From: Actinobacteria bacterium OK074
GTDB taxonomy: Bacteria > Actinomycetota > Actinomycetes > Streptomycetales > Streptomycetaceae
Length of the DNA: 36,175 nucleotides
Direction of reading: 5' to 3'
NCBI GenBank assembly: GCA_001298575.1
Contig: LJCV01000302.1
Location: 1 to 36,175, forward strand
Shown here in pieces: positions 1 through 8,243 of this stretch. Each line of letters starts with the position of its first letter. Position 1 is the first letter of the stretch. The translations under genes and the position numbers were made by a program. The notes beneath the pieces are model-generated. The model saw nothing but the letters and a program-made list of their open reading frames with translations, was not told the origin of the DNA and did no database searches.

Positions 1-2587
1 GGGAGGCGGGGGGGGGGGGGGAGGCGTCCAGGCTGTCCCGGGTCAGCGCGGTGAGCACGTTGCCCGGCCCCAGCTCCGCGAAGCCGGTGACGCCTCGGGC
101 CTCCAACTGCCGTACGCCGTCGTGGAACAGCACCGGGCGCCGGATGTGCTCGGCCCAGTAGTCGGGTGAGGTCAGCTCGTCCGCGGTGGCGGGCAGACCG
201 GTCACGTCGGAGATCACGGTGAGGGTCGGGGGGCGGAGGTCGAGCGTGGCGGCGACACGGCGGAACTCGGCCACGGCGCCGTCCATGTGCGGCGAGTGGA
301 AGGCATGGCTGACGCGCAGCCGTCGAGTCCTGCGGCCTTGGCCCGAGAACCGGGCGGCGACTTCGTCCGCCGCGTCCACGTCGCCCGAAATCACCACCGC
401 CCGGGGGCCGTTGACCGCGGCGAGCGCCAGCCGGCCCACGTAGTCGGCCAGCACCGGTTCGGTCTCCGCCGCGGTGGCCTCCACCGCGATCATGGCTCCG
501 CCCGCGCGGGCCCGCTCCATCAGACGGCCCCTGGCCGCGACGAGGGTGACCGCGTCGGCGAGCGACAGCACCCCCGCGACATGGGCGGCGGTGAGGCCGC
601 CGACGGAGTGGCCGAGGACGAAGTCCGGTGCCGGCAGGTGGTGTTCGAGCAGCCGGTTCAGGGCCGCTCCCAGCGCGAACAGGGCCGCCTGGGTGTACTG
701 GGTACGGTCGAGGAGCGCGGCCTCCGGCGTGCCGGGCGCGGCGAAGAGGACCTCGCGCAGCGGACGGTCGAGATGGTGGTCGAACCGCTCGCACACCTCG
801 TCCAGCGCCTCGGTGAACGCCGGTGCGGTGGCGTGCAGTTGGCGGCCCGCGCCGGGCCGCTGGCTGCCCTGGCCGGGGAAGAGGAAGGCGACGGGACCGG
901 CCGTCCGCGCGGGTGCCCGGCCCACCACGGAGCCCGGGGTGGGTGCGCCGGCCGCCAGCGCGTCCAACGCGCCCAGCAGGCTGGCCCGGTCGGATCCGAG
1001 CAGCACCGCGCGGTGGGCGAACCGGGTGCGGGTGGTGGCGAGGGAATGGCCGACGTCACCGGGAGCGAGACCGGGGCGGGCCCGGACGTGGTCGGCGAGC
1101 CGTCCGGCCTGGGCGGACGGCGCGGCGGGGGTGGCGCCGGACAGCGGCCAGGGGATGACGGCTTCGGTGCCCTGCCCGGCGTCGGCGGTGCCCGTATCGG
1201 AATCGGCGTCGGGGAGCGCGTCGGGGAGTACGTCGGTGGTCCGGGGCGTGGTCTCGGGGGCCTCCGCGAGGAGCACATGGCAGTTGGTGCCCCCCATGCC
1301 GAAGGAACTCACCCCGGCGATCAGCCGCAGGTCCGGCCGGGGCCAGGGGCCCAGCTCGCGCTGGACCCGCAGGCGCAGCTGGTCCAGGGGGATCCGCGGG
1401 TTGGGCGTCTCGTGGTTGAGCGTCGCGGGAAGCCGCCGGTGCCGGATGCCGAGCACCGTCTTGAGCAGGCCCGCGATACCGGCCGCGCCCTCCAGGTGGC
1501 CGATGTTGGTCTTCACCGACCCCACCCGCAGGTACTGATCGCCACGGCGGCCCGTACCGTACGCGGCGCCGAGCGCGGCGGCCTCCACCGGGTCCCCGAC
1601 CGGCGTGCCGGTGCCGTGCAGTTCGACGTACTGCACCTCGCGGGGATCGACCCCGGCATCCCGGGCCGCCCGGAGCAGCACCTCCCGCTGGGCGTCGGCG
1701 CTCGGCACGGTCAGCCCGTCCGAGGCCCCGTCGTTGTTGACCGCGCTGCCGAGGATCACGCTGTGCACCCGGTCGCCGTCGGCCAGTGCCGCAGCCAGGG
1801 GCTTGAGGAGTACGACGGCGCCGCCCTCACCGCGTACGTACCCGTTCGCGCGGGCGTCGAAGGTGAACGAACGGCCGTCCGGGGACAGACCTCCGAAACG
1901 GGCGGCGGCCGAGGTGCTGTCGGGGGCCAGATTGAGGTTCACCCCACCGGCCAGCGCGAGTTCGCAGTCGCCGTCGCGCACCGCCCGGTAGGCCAGGTGG
2001 AGGGAGACCAGGGCTGACGACTGGGCGGAGTCGACGGTCAGGCTCGGCCCGCGCAGACCGAGGGTGTACGACACCCGGTTGGCGAGGAGCCCGCGGCTGA
2101 GCCCCGTCAGGGTGTGCCGGGTGAGGGGTCCGGCGTCCGGGCGGTGGCGCAGCGTCGCGTAGTCGTACGCCATGGCGCCCACGTAGACGCCCACGGTGCG
2201 CCCGGCGAGTTCGGCGGGGACGGTTCCGGCCTCTTCCAGCGCCTCCCAGGCCAGTTCGAGGACGAGCCGCTGCTGCGGATCCATCTCGGCGGCCTCGCGC
2301 GGGGAGACGCCGAAGAAGTCCGCGTCGAAGTGGTCGACGTCGTCGATGAACCCGCCGGGCAGATCCGCGTCGCGCGGCTCACCGGCGTCGCCGGGGGCCC
2401 GCCGCCCGGCGGGAGGCGCGCCGATCGCGTGCCCGCCCCGGCGCAGCAGGTCCCAGAAGGAGTCCGGATCCGGCGCCCCGGGAAGGCGGCAGGCCAGTCC
2501 GATCACGGCGACGGGGGCGGGGACGGCGCCGGGCGCGACCGTACCGTGGCCCGCCGGGACCGCATGGGTGTCAGCCTGCCTGGTCAT
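1..2587 (-). CDS. Type I polyketide synthase, loading module KSQ-AT (partial, C-terminus beyond window)
   Basis: The reading frame is open from ATG at 2587 to the left edge (about 862 residues), so only the N-terminus is seen. Residues ~27-450 form a ketosynthase whose active site reads VDSAQSSALVSLHLA: Gln189 replaces the catalytic Cys, while both catalytic His (H324 in HGTGT, H364 in KTNIGH) remain. This is the KSQ signature of decarboxylating loading modules, which make the starter from a malonyl-type extender. The following acyltransferase has GHSVGG (Ser661) and HAFH (761-764), both typical of malonyl-CoA selection, so an acetyl starter is predicted. There is no N-terminal docking helix, which fits the first polyketide synthase of an assembly line. 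The ribosome site is weak. A C/G homopolymer at the very edge (about 8-21) may be a linker or a poor assembly end. Confidence 0.93.
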   Translation of the reverse strand, partial: MTRQADTHAVPAGHGTVAPGAVPAPVAVIGLACRLPGAPDPDSFWDLLRRGGHAIGAPPAGRRAPGDAGEPRDADLPGGFIDDVDHFDADFFGVSPREAAEMDPQQRLVLELAWEALEEAGTVPAELAGRTVGVYVGAMAYDYATLRHRPDAGPLTRHTLTGLSRGLLANRVSYTLGLRGPSLTVDSAQSSALVSLHLAYRAVRDGDCELALAGGVNLNLAPDSTSAAARFGGLSPDGRSFTFDARANGYVRGEGGAVVLLKPLAAALADGDRVHSVILGSAVNNDGASDGLTVPSADAQREVLLRAARDAGVDPREVQYVELHGTGTPVGDPVEAAALGAAYGTGRRGDQYLRVGSVKTNIGHLEGAAGIAGLLKTVLGIRHRRLPATLNHETPNPRIPLDQLRLRVQRELGPWPRPDLRLIAGVSSFGMGGTNCHVLLAEAPETTPRTTDVLPDALPDADSDTGTADAGQGTEAVIPWPLSGATPAAPSAQAGRLADHVRARPGLAPGDVGHSLATTRTRFAHRAVLLGSDRASLLGALDALAAGAPTPGSVVGRAPARTAGPVAFLFPGQGSQRPGAGRQLHATAPAFTEALDEVCERFDHHLDRPLREVLFAAPGTPEAALLDRTQYTQAALFALGAALNRLLEHHLPAPDFVLGHSVGGLTAAHVAGVLSLADAVTLVAARGRLMERARAGGAMIAVEATAAETEPVLADYVGRLALAAVNGPRAVVISGDVDAADEVAARFSGQGRRTRRLRVSHAFHSPHMDGAVAEFRRVAATLDLRPPTLTVISDVTGLPATADELTSPDYWAEHIRRPVLFHDGVRQLEARGVTGFAELGPGNVLTALTRDSLDASPPPPAS

Positions 2588-2936
2588 CGTTTCTCGCCGA
2601 ACCCTTCTCGCACGCCGCACGGTGAATTCCCGTGGCACCGACTCGAATTCCGGGCCTCCCGGAAAATGCGCTGTGGTTGATTTCCCCCACCCCCGCCACT
2701 GCCATGCCAATTTTCTCCGGCCACGCCATTGCGCGCCCACCCCTAGCCTCCCCCTATCGTCCGAACAGCCGCTCTGTCCTGCGGAGTTGACGATGTCCGG
2801 AGGTTCCGGAAGAGGGGTCGACACCCCATACCACTAGGGGGAGTGATTAGGGGTTCACATTCCCGAAGGGCCCGTCATAACGTCTGTCGAAAAACCCGTC
2901 AGCGCCATTGCTATTTCGATCCGAGGAGAACAAGAA
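2588..2936. promoter_or_regulatory. Divergent PKS/ccr promoter region with TAGGGG-type repeats
   Basis: This 349-bp spacer separates the divergent polyketide synthase and ccr genes and is less GC-rich than its flanks. It has two pairs of a TAGGGG motif in opposite orientations: CCCCTAG (2740-2746) with CCCCCTA (2750-2756), and CTAGGGGG (2834-2841) with TTAGGGG (2847-2853). One pair faces each gene. Paired heptamers like these often bind pathway regulators, but no regulator can be named from sequence. A GGTCGACACC-type palindrome lies near 2816-2827. The ccr ribosome site GAGGAG ends about nine bases before its ATG. Confidence 0.45.
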
Positions 2937-4289
2937 ATGGATTCACTGGCCGAGGCGGTTCTCCGCGGCGCTCCCGCGGACGAGCTGGAACGCACTCCGG
3001 TCCCGGCGGACTACGTCGCCGCTCACCTCCGGAAGGAGGACGTCGGCATCTTCGACGGCGCGGCCGACCGCGACGTACGGCGGTCGCTCAGGGTGGGCCG
3101 GGTGCCGATGCCCGAACTCGCGCCGGACGAGGTGCTGGTGGCCGTCATGGCCAGCTCCATCAACTTCAACACCGTCTGGTCGGCGACCTTCAAGCCCATC
3201 TCGACGTTCGACGCGCTCAAGCGCTTCGCCCGGACCGGCGGCTACGCGGCCCAGCACGACCAGCCGTTCCAGGTCGTCGGTTCGGACGCCTCCGGCGTGA
3301 TCGTGCGCGCCGGCATCGGGGTCCGCCGCTGGAAGGTGGGCGACCATGTGACCGTCAACCCGGTGGTCGTGGACGACCAGGATCCGGTGACACACGCCGA
3401 CGGCATGCTCGGCGCCGACCAGAAGGCATGGGGGTACGAGACCAACTACGGCGGCCTGGCGCACTACGCCGTCGTACGGGCCAGTCAACTCCTGCCCAAA
3501 CCGGGCCACTTGACCTGGGAGGAGGCGGCCTGCGTCCCCCTGTGCGGCGGCACCTCGTACCGGATGCTGGTCAGCGACAAAGGCGCCCGCATCAAGCAGG
3601 GCGACATCGTCCTGATCTGGGGCGCGACCGGCGGTCTCGGTGCCTTCGCGGTGCAGTTGGTCAAGAACGGCGGCGGCATTCCGGTCGGGGTGGTCAACTC
3701 CGAGGCGAAGGCGAAACTCCTGGCGAAGCTGGGCTGCGACGTGGTGATCAACCGCGAGGAGATCGGCATCGGCGGCGTCCCGGCACCCGGCGCCGAGACG
3801 GTGGAGCTCGGCAAACGGCTCGGCAGGGCCATCCGGAAGGAGCTGGGCGAGGACCCGCACGTCGTGTTCGACTACGTCGGCAAGGCCACGTTCGGGATCT
3901 CGGTCATCGTGGCCCGCCGCGGAGGCACCGTCATCACCTGCGGTTCGAGCACCGGTTACGAGCACTCCTTCGACAACCGGTACTTCTGGATGAACCTCAA
4001 GCGCGTCATCGGAAGCCACGCCATGAATCTCAACGAGGCCGCCGAGATGACGCGCCTGGTCAGGCTCGGCCACGTCGCGCCGGTGCTGTCCGAGGTGTTC
4101 CCGCTCTCCGAGGTCGGCGAGGCGGCCCGCCAGGTACAGACGAACCGTCACACCGGCAAGGTCGGTGTCCTCGCCCTGGCGCCCGCACCGGGCCTCGGCA
4201 TCACGGACCCCCAACTGCGCGCCACGATCGGCGAGGAGCGGCTCAATCCCCTGCGGTCCACCGCTTCCCAGCCGGTTCTCGTCGGATAA
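2937..4289 (+). CDS. ccr: Crotonyl-CoA carboxylase/reductase-like enzyme (atypical)
   Basis: The protein has 450 residues, the usual CCR length, and starts at ATG after GAGGAG. CCRs reductively carboxylate enoyl-CoAs with NADPH and CO2 to make alkylmalonyl-CoA extender units. The NADPH loop IWGATGGLG (~228-235) is intact. Aligned by eye with Kitasatospora CCR, the CO2-pocket residues N81, F170, E171 and H365 correspond to N78, Y167, E168 and H361. The motif FEHPG, present in the Streptomyces collinus and Rhodobacter enzymes I recall, reads FDYVG here (311-315), and the SHF after the catalytic His region reads SHA. These changes suggest a CCR of the secondary-metabolism type with an altered enoyl-CoA substrate, or a reductase with weaker carboxylation. 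Its position next to a polyketide synthase supports extender-unit supply. The TAA stop abuts the end of an insertion sequence. Confidence 0.88.
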   Translation: MDSLAEAVLRGAPADELERTPVPADYVAAHLRKEDVGIFDGAADRDVRRSLRVGRVPMPELAPDEVLVAVMASSINFNTVWSATFKPISTFDALKRFARTGGYAAQHDQPFQVVGSDASGVIVRAGIGVRRWKVGDHVTVNPVVVDDQDPVTHADGMLGADQKAWGYETNYGGLAHYAVVRASQLLPKPGHLTWEEAACVPLCGGTSYRMLVSDKGARIKQGDIVLIWGATGGLGAFAVQLVKNGGGIPVGVVNSEAKAKLLAKLGCDVVINREEIGIGGVPAPGAETVELGKRLGRAIRKELGEDPHVVFDYVGKATFGISVIVARRGGTVITCGSSTGYEHSFDNRYFWMNLKRVIGSHAMNLNEAAEMTRLVRLGHVAPVLSEVFPLSEVGEAARQVQTNRHTGKVGVLALAPAPGLGITDPQLRATIGEERLNPLRSTASQPVLVG

Positions 4290-5240
4290 GAGCGTCCGCC
4301 AGTAGGTCGTCGGATGCGGGGGCCGGGGCGTGTGTCCCATCGGTAGAGGGTCCAGGCCCGGTGGATCAGGCAGCGAACGGTGACGAATACTCAGGCCAGG
4401 GCGATGAAGAACTCGATCGTGGCTTTCCGCCGTTCGGTACAGCGGCGAAGTTGGCCGAAGTTGTTCATCCAGGAGTTCGTGCGCTCGACCACCCAGCGTC
4501 CGTCGGCCTGGATCGGAAGCTTCTCTCCACGGCGGGTGATCCGGCCGTTGATTCTCCGTTCGGCGAGGGCATCGTGGACGGGGTGGTAACCGTAGTCCGC
4601 GTCCAGGTCCAGCCGTGGACGCGCCGGCAACGGTTCCAGGGGCTCCTCGAGGCGGCTGTAGGCGTCCAGGGTGGCGGGCGGCAGCGCGTGGTCGCGGACG
4701 TTCGCCGGTGCGGGTTCGGTGACCAGCGGGATGCTGGCCGCTTCGGTCAACTGCGAGCGTTTAATGCCTTGTTTGCCACGGTCGACCGGGCTTCTTCCCG
4801 AGCACTCCCCCCGGTGGGGGCCTTCGTGATGCAGCCGTCCGCGACGAGGTGGTCCAGTTCGAGGCCAATCATGCGGTCGTATGCGGACAGGACCAGCAAC
4901 CGAAGCGCCTCCATGACTCCGAGCGCGATCCACTCGTCCCGGCGGCGCCGCAGCGTCGTGGCGGAGCACTGCTCATCAGCCGCGTGTTCATATCCGCAGC
5001 CGAATACCAGAGCTTGCACCAGGCGGTCAAAGACGACCTCGTCCACAATCCGTGGGGTGTGACAGTCCAGCGGATGTCGGTCCTTGCGGTCAGGAAGAAG
5101 TGCCAGGAACTGGTCACGTACCGGCTTGAGCAGGCATGGTGGAACAGCAGGCATGGACACCCCGAAAGATCATGAAACGTAAGGACTCCATGATCGGGGA
5201 CCGTGCCTGCACCGCATCACCCGTGTACTGGTGGACGCCC
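4290..5240 (-). mobile_element. IS5-family insertion sequence (IS427/ISL2-like)
   Basis: The left terminus GAGCGTCCGCCAGTAGGTCG (4290-4309) is matched near 5221-5240 by an imperfect inverted copy; the core TACTGGTGGACGCCC matches the expected complement at 13 of 15 bases. The element carries one DDE transposase on the minus strand in two frames. A second inverted copy of its left 163 bp lies at 5865-6021. The left boundary falls exactly after the ccr stop codon. The right terminus is less certain because of its mismatches. Confidence 0.75.
4391..5160 (-). pseudogene. IS5-family DDE transposase, two frames, C-terminally truncated
   Basis: Translation from GTG 5160 (or ATG 5154) gives the N-terminal half through ADGCITKAPTGG. 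A run of six G on the coding strand (4812-4807) followed by A then lets a -1 shift enter the frame reading ECSGRSPVDRGKQG. The joined product has the expected order: DUF4096-type N-terminal region, first Asp in DGCITKAP, second Asp in DADYGYHP and the Glu in RWVVERTNSWM. The shift site fits programmed frameshifting, known in several IS5-group elements. The C-terminus stops at TGA (4391-4393) after FIALA, where the inverted fragment at 5865-6021 reads TGC and continues about 25 residues. The premature stop makes activity doubtful. Confidence 0.75.
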
Positions 5241-5319
5241 CAACACGGAGGTGTAGGGGTGCCCGCCGTGGGAGCGCGTCAGCTACGTGCTCGACCGGCA
5301 TGCCGCTGGCAGACGGCTT

Positions 5320-5805
5320 CTACGTGTGGGGCTCACCAAGACCGGCGACGTGAATCGGTCCGTCACTTGGCGGCAGTGGTGCAAGATCGAAGGGATGTGT
5401 CACCCGGCGCCGTGCGATGCGCCAAATCCCTTCCTCGCGGCGGTATTCGTCTTCGTAGGTGCCTCCTCCAAGACTCCATCGGTGGTCGGGAAGCTGGGCC
5501 ATGACCACGACATCGGATCGCCCCGTCGCGCTGTCACCGTCGATGTCTACTGTGTGGTTGGCGGTGGCATGCTGCATGATCGGGAAGGTCCGCCACTGCT
5601 GCTCCACGGCGGCGCAAATAGCGTCGAATCCAATGAATATCCGATCAGGGCCGGTTTCCCACGCAGCGTCCGCTGCCCAGATCGCCTCCCAGCGGACACG
5701 GTCTCGATGATCGGCACCCACGCAGTAGTCGTGGGCCAAGCGGCGCAGTGCGAACTCGGCCTCGACCCGATCGAGGCGAGCCGTGAAGTTGTCCAGCATC
5801 GTCAT
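5320..5805 (-). CDS. SnoaL-like / NTF2-fold polyketide-cyclase-type protein
   Basis: The protein has 161 residues from ATG 5805. An in-frame upstream extension to 5937 is only translated IS sequence, so the later start is preferred even though its ribosome site is weak. The order of features (FALRRLAHDYCVGADHRD, then WAADAAWETGP, then a GTYEDEYRREEGIWRIARRRV strand pair) is typical of SnoaL_4 proteins: cyclases, hydratases, isomerases and ring-hydroxylating dioxygenase beta-like folds. The specific reaction cannot be read from the sequence. The gene lies inside a unit bounded by inverted copies of an IS end and may have arrived with it. Transcription would come from within or beyond the IS fragment. 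Confidence 0.7.
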   Translation of the reverse strand: MTMLDNFTARLDRVEAEFALRRLAHDYCVGADHRDRVRWEAIWAADAAWETGPDRIFIGFDAICAAVEQQWRTFPIMQHATANHTVDIDGDSATGRSDVVVMAQLPDHRWSLGGGTYEDEYRREEGIWRIARRRVTHPFDLAPLPPSDGPIHVAGLGEPHT

Positions 5806-5864
5806 GCCGGGCAGGCTACTGAGAATCGATGGCCCGCGAGAGCGCAGCCAATCGCTGCGATGCA

Positions 5865-6021
5865 AACTTCGCCGCTGTACCGAACGACGGAAAGCCACGA
5901 TCGAGTACTTCATCGCCCTGGCCTGCGTATTCGTCACCGTTCGCTACCTGATCCACCGGGCCTGGACTCTCTACCGATGGGACACACGCCCCCGCATCCG
6001 ATGACCTATTGGCGGACGCTC
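5865..6021 (+). mobile_element. Inverted fragment of the neighbouring IS5-family element
   Basis: These 157 bp are nearly identical, in reverse orientation, to 4290-4452. The main difference is a 6-bp length change in a GC-rich stretch. On the plus strand it encodes the transposase C-terminus (LRRCTERRKATIEYFIALACVF onward) without the premature stop of the larger copy. It ends CGGACGCTC followed by TAA (6022-6024), mirroring the TAA before 4290. It is either a solo relic or the right end of a composite transposon. Confidence 0.85.
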
Positions 6022-6086
6022 TAAGCGGCCCGACCGCCTTCCGGCGCGCATCGTCCGCCGCTCGCGGCCCTTGCCGGACGAGCGTT

Positions 6087-7268
6087 TCAGAGTGTCGGCA
6101 GGCCGAGCGCGATGATGGTCGACGACAGCCCTTGCCAGGTGCGTACGTCCCAGTCGGTGAGTTGTTGCCAGCGTTGTAGGCGGTATTTCACGGTGTTCGG
6201 ATGCACGTGCAGGACGCGGGCGGTCGCGCTGAGCGAGAAGCCGTTCTCGGCGAACCTGAGCACGGTCTCTGCCAGGTCGGGGTGTTGGCGCGCGGCCTCG
6301 CGGCGCGGTTCGAGCAGCACCGCGAAGCGTTGTGCGGTGGGCACCAAGGTGGCGAGGAGCCAGTGGTCGGCAAAGAACTTCGCCTGTCCCGGATCCGTCA
6401 GGGGCAGCGCCGCTCTCGCGTCCGCCATGCTCATCGCGGCGCCGGGGAGCCCGGCCCGCGGGAGGCCGATGCCGAAGCTCGCCTCAGCGTTCTGCCGCTG
6501 GGCCGCTTCGACCACGGCCTGCGGTGAGATGTCCTGGACCAGGGCGATCATGAGGTTGCCGCGGGTCGCGCAGCGCAGCGTGCCCGGCCACCGGCGGTGC
6601 CGCAGATCCATCATGCGCTCGTCGGGCCAGGCATCGGCCGGTGAGCACAGCGCCTGGAACTCGCCCGCCGGGTCGAAGGTGAGGGCGGCGGCCAGTTGCT
6701 CGAGGTCGACGCCCGCGGGCGCGCCGGTGGCAAGGCCGTCGAGGAACTGGTGGGTCAGCCTCAGCAGCGTGGCATCGGCGGCGCGGACGGCGACGCCGTA
6801 CGCCTCGGCAGCCGCGCTGCTGGAATACTGCACCCACGTCCAGACCATCCCGACGATCGAGACGAGTTGCGCGCCGGCCCGGGTGTCGTGCGACTGCGCG
6901 CGGGCGAGCAGCACGTTCCACATCTCGCGGTAGCCGACGTGATACGCCTCGACGAGGGCGTGCAACGGCAGGCCGGTGGCGGCGCGTTCGGCTCCGAGCG
7001 CATGCGCGGCCTCGACCTCTTCGCGGGTGGGCGAGCGGCGTGCGGCCACGCCGGTCAGCAGTCCCTGGTAGTGGCGGGTGACGTCGCGTTCCTGCTGCTC
7101 GCGGTCCACGATCTGATAGCTCGGGATCTCAAGCCGTATGCGGTCAACGATCCTCGGGATCACCGTGGGCAGTTCCGCGGCGAGTGATTCGCAGAGCTCG
7201 ACGACGGGCTGCCACGCCGCGACGGCGTCGGCCTGCGCCCCGGCCCCCTCGGTCACGGACTCCACCAT
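6087..7268 (-). CDS. PucR/CdaR-type helix-turn-helix transcriptional regulator
   Basis: The protein has 393 residues. ATG 7268 is chosen because GGGAGG lies a few bases upstream; a GTG at 7307 would add 13 residues. The N-terminal ~170 residues resemble the RsbR-type sensory domain often found with this family (helical, including GLPLHALVEAYHVGYREMW). A middle GGDEF-like degenerate domain follows. The C-terminal ~55 residues are the PucR helix-turn-helix (ENGFSLSATARVLHVHPNTVKYRL). Such proteins usually control neighbouring catabolic or secondary-metabolite genes in response to small metabolites. Here the gene stands between a transposon unit and IS relics, so its target is unclear. The stop is at 6087. 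Confidence 0.88.
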   Translation of the reverse strand: MVESVTEGAGAQADAVAAWQPVVELCESLAAELPTVIPRIVDRIRLEIPSYQIVDREQQERDVTRHYQGLLTGVAARRSPTREEVEAAHALGAERAATGLPLHALVEAYHVGYREMWNVLLARAQSHDTRAGAQLVSIVGMVWTWVQYSSSAAAEAYGVAVRAADATLLRLTHQFLDGLATGAPAGVDLEQLAAALTFDPAGEFQALCSPADAWPDERMMDLRHRRWPGTLRCATRGNLMIALVQDISPQAVVEAAQRQNAEASFGIGLPRAGLPGAAMSMADARAALPLTDPGQAKFFADHWLLATLVPTAQRFAVLLEPRREAARQHPDLAETVLRFAENGFSLSATARVLHVHPNTVKYRLQRWQQLTDWDVRTWQGLSSTIIALGLPTL

Positions 7269-7397
7269 CGCCCCTCCCGATGTGGATTTCACAGTGATCT
7301 CTCTCACGATTGTATGGCAGTTTCACTGCGAACATGCGTCGACGAGAAGCGATCAAGAACGCGCGTGCTGCTCAACGCCGCTGTGGCTGGCCTCTCG

Positions 7398-7441
7398 CTC
7401 GGGACGCAAGTCCGTTCTTCTCGGGACGCAAGTTCGTTCTT
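7398..7441. repeat. Two 22-bp tandem repeats (CTCGGGACGCAAGTYCGTTCTT)
   Basis: Two adjacent 22-bp units, 7398-7419 and 7420-7441, differ at one base. The reverse complement contains GCGTCCCGAGAAGAAC, nearly the same as GCGTCCCGAAGAAGAAC in the tandem repeat at 10598-10656. The two arrays lie on either side of the dehydrogenase/MFS gene pair in opposite orientation. Confidence 0.8.
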
Positions 7442-7569
7442 CATGGTCCTGATTCTTGGCGTGAAGGGTGTAGTTCTGGCTGGTGGCGGGATGTTTCCCA
7501 GGGGTGCCTGGTAGACGGTGAGCAGGCTGTAGCGGTGTCCGGCCTGGTGGTGGGGGGCGTGCAGGCGGG

Positions 7570-7982
7570 TGAGGCAGGTGTCGTCGGCCAGGGCCGGTGT
7601 TCCGGGCGTGAGGTGGCCCATCGGGCGGGCAGCGCAGGCGAGTTCGCCGTCGGAGTCGGGGTCGAAGGTGGCCGCGATGAGCGCGCTAGTGCCGGTCTCG
7701 GCCAGGACGATCAGGCGGAGCAGGGGATCGCCGAACTCGCTCTGCTCACCCTTGAGTTGGGGGAGCCGTGCGGTGACCGGCTCCCAGGCGTCGGCGGGCT
7801 CTGGACAGCGAGGAGGAGCGTGGCTTCGCCGAGGCCACCGCGCCCACCAGGGCGAAGTCCACGATCCGGGTCGACTCGCCCGAGTGTCCCGGCGTGAACA
7901 CCCCCGGCGCCACCGTGCTCACTCGGTTAACGACGGACTTCTCCCGCAACGGGACTCCCGAGGATCTTCGAGCCGATCGCAA
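7570..7982 (-). pseudogene. IS4-family transposase relic
   Basis: The minus strand reads VNRVSTVAPGVFTPGHSGE and TRIVDFALVGAV from about 7940, which is the start of IS4-type transposases found in Streptomyces. After a deletion and frame change it reads EPVTARLPQLK, then LLRLIVLAETGTSALIAATF and GELACAARPMGHL, which resembles the region leading to the first catalytic Asp. It then decays at PALADDTCL. No complete DDE core remains, so the gene is dead. Together with nearby relics it shows repeated insertion between the regulator and the dehydrogenase gene. Confidence 0.6.
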
Positions 7983-8007
7983 GATGATCTACAGGAGTCC
8001 CGTTGCG
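7945..8007. repeat. Perfect 14-bp inverted repeat, 35-nt loop
   Basis: CGCAACGGGACTCC (7945-7958) and GGAGTCCCGTTGCG (7994-8007) are exact complements separated by 35 nt. The pair overlaps the start of the IS4 relic, so it may be a terminal structure of that element rather than a terminator. Confidence 0.7.
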
Positions 8008-8243
8008 CATGTCATGTCCAGACGGACCTGACCAGCGGCTTCACTTCCTGACGCGGCGGCGTCGACATGCTGCTCTTTTGTGGAATCCGCAAAGGCGACG
8101 CCGGGAAGTTCTCGGATTCGGTTCTGGTCCCGCGGACCGGTCGTCGGCAGGCTGGACAGCGGACGCCGCGGGGGCTTGGTCCCAGCGATGGGCCGGATGG
8201 GGCGAAAGCATCTGGGTGCACTGGAGGACGCGTGGAGACTCCG
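8008..8243. other. Leader region without a recognisable gene
   Basis: The sequence between the IS4 relic and the dehydrogenase start has an in-frame extension of the downstream gene (from 8067). That extension has no similarity to the dehydrogenase family and is Arg/Gly-rich, so I do not regard it as coding. Nothing else recognisable was seen. Confidence 0.5.

Noticed and set aside
287..2017. Long plus-strand frame of 576 codons opposite the polyketide synthase
   Set aside because: Antisense shadow of the KS-AT coding sequence; it is Arg/Gly-rich and has no family motif.
2943..4340. 465-codon minus-strand frame opposite ccr
   Set aside because: GC-bias shadow with no similarity to a protein family.
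2843..5062. Very long plus-strand frame (739 codons) across ccr and the IS element
   Set aside because: It overlaps ccr in another frame and continues antisense through the transposase; no domain is recognisable, and ccr in its own frame is unambiguous.
7945..8007. Transcription terminator
   Set aside because: The 35-nt loop and overlap with the start of the IS4 relic favour a mobile-element structure.
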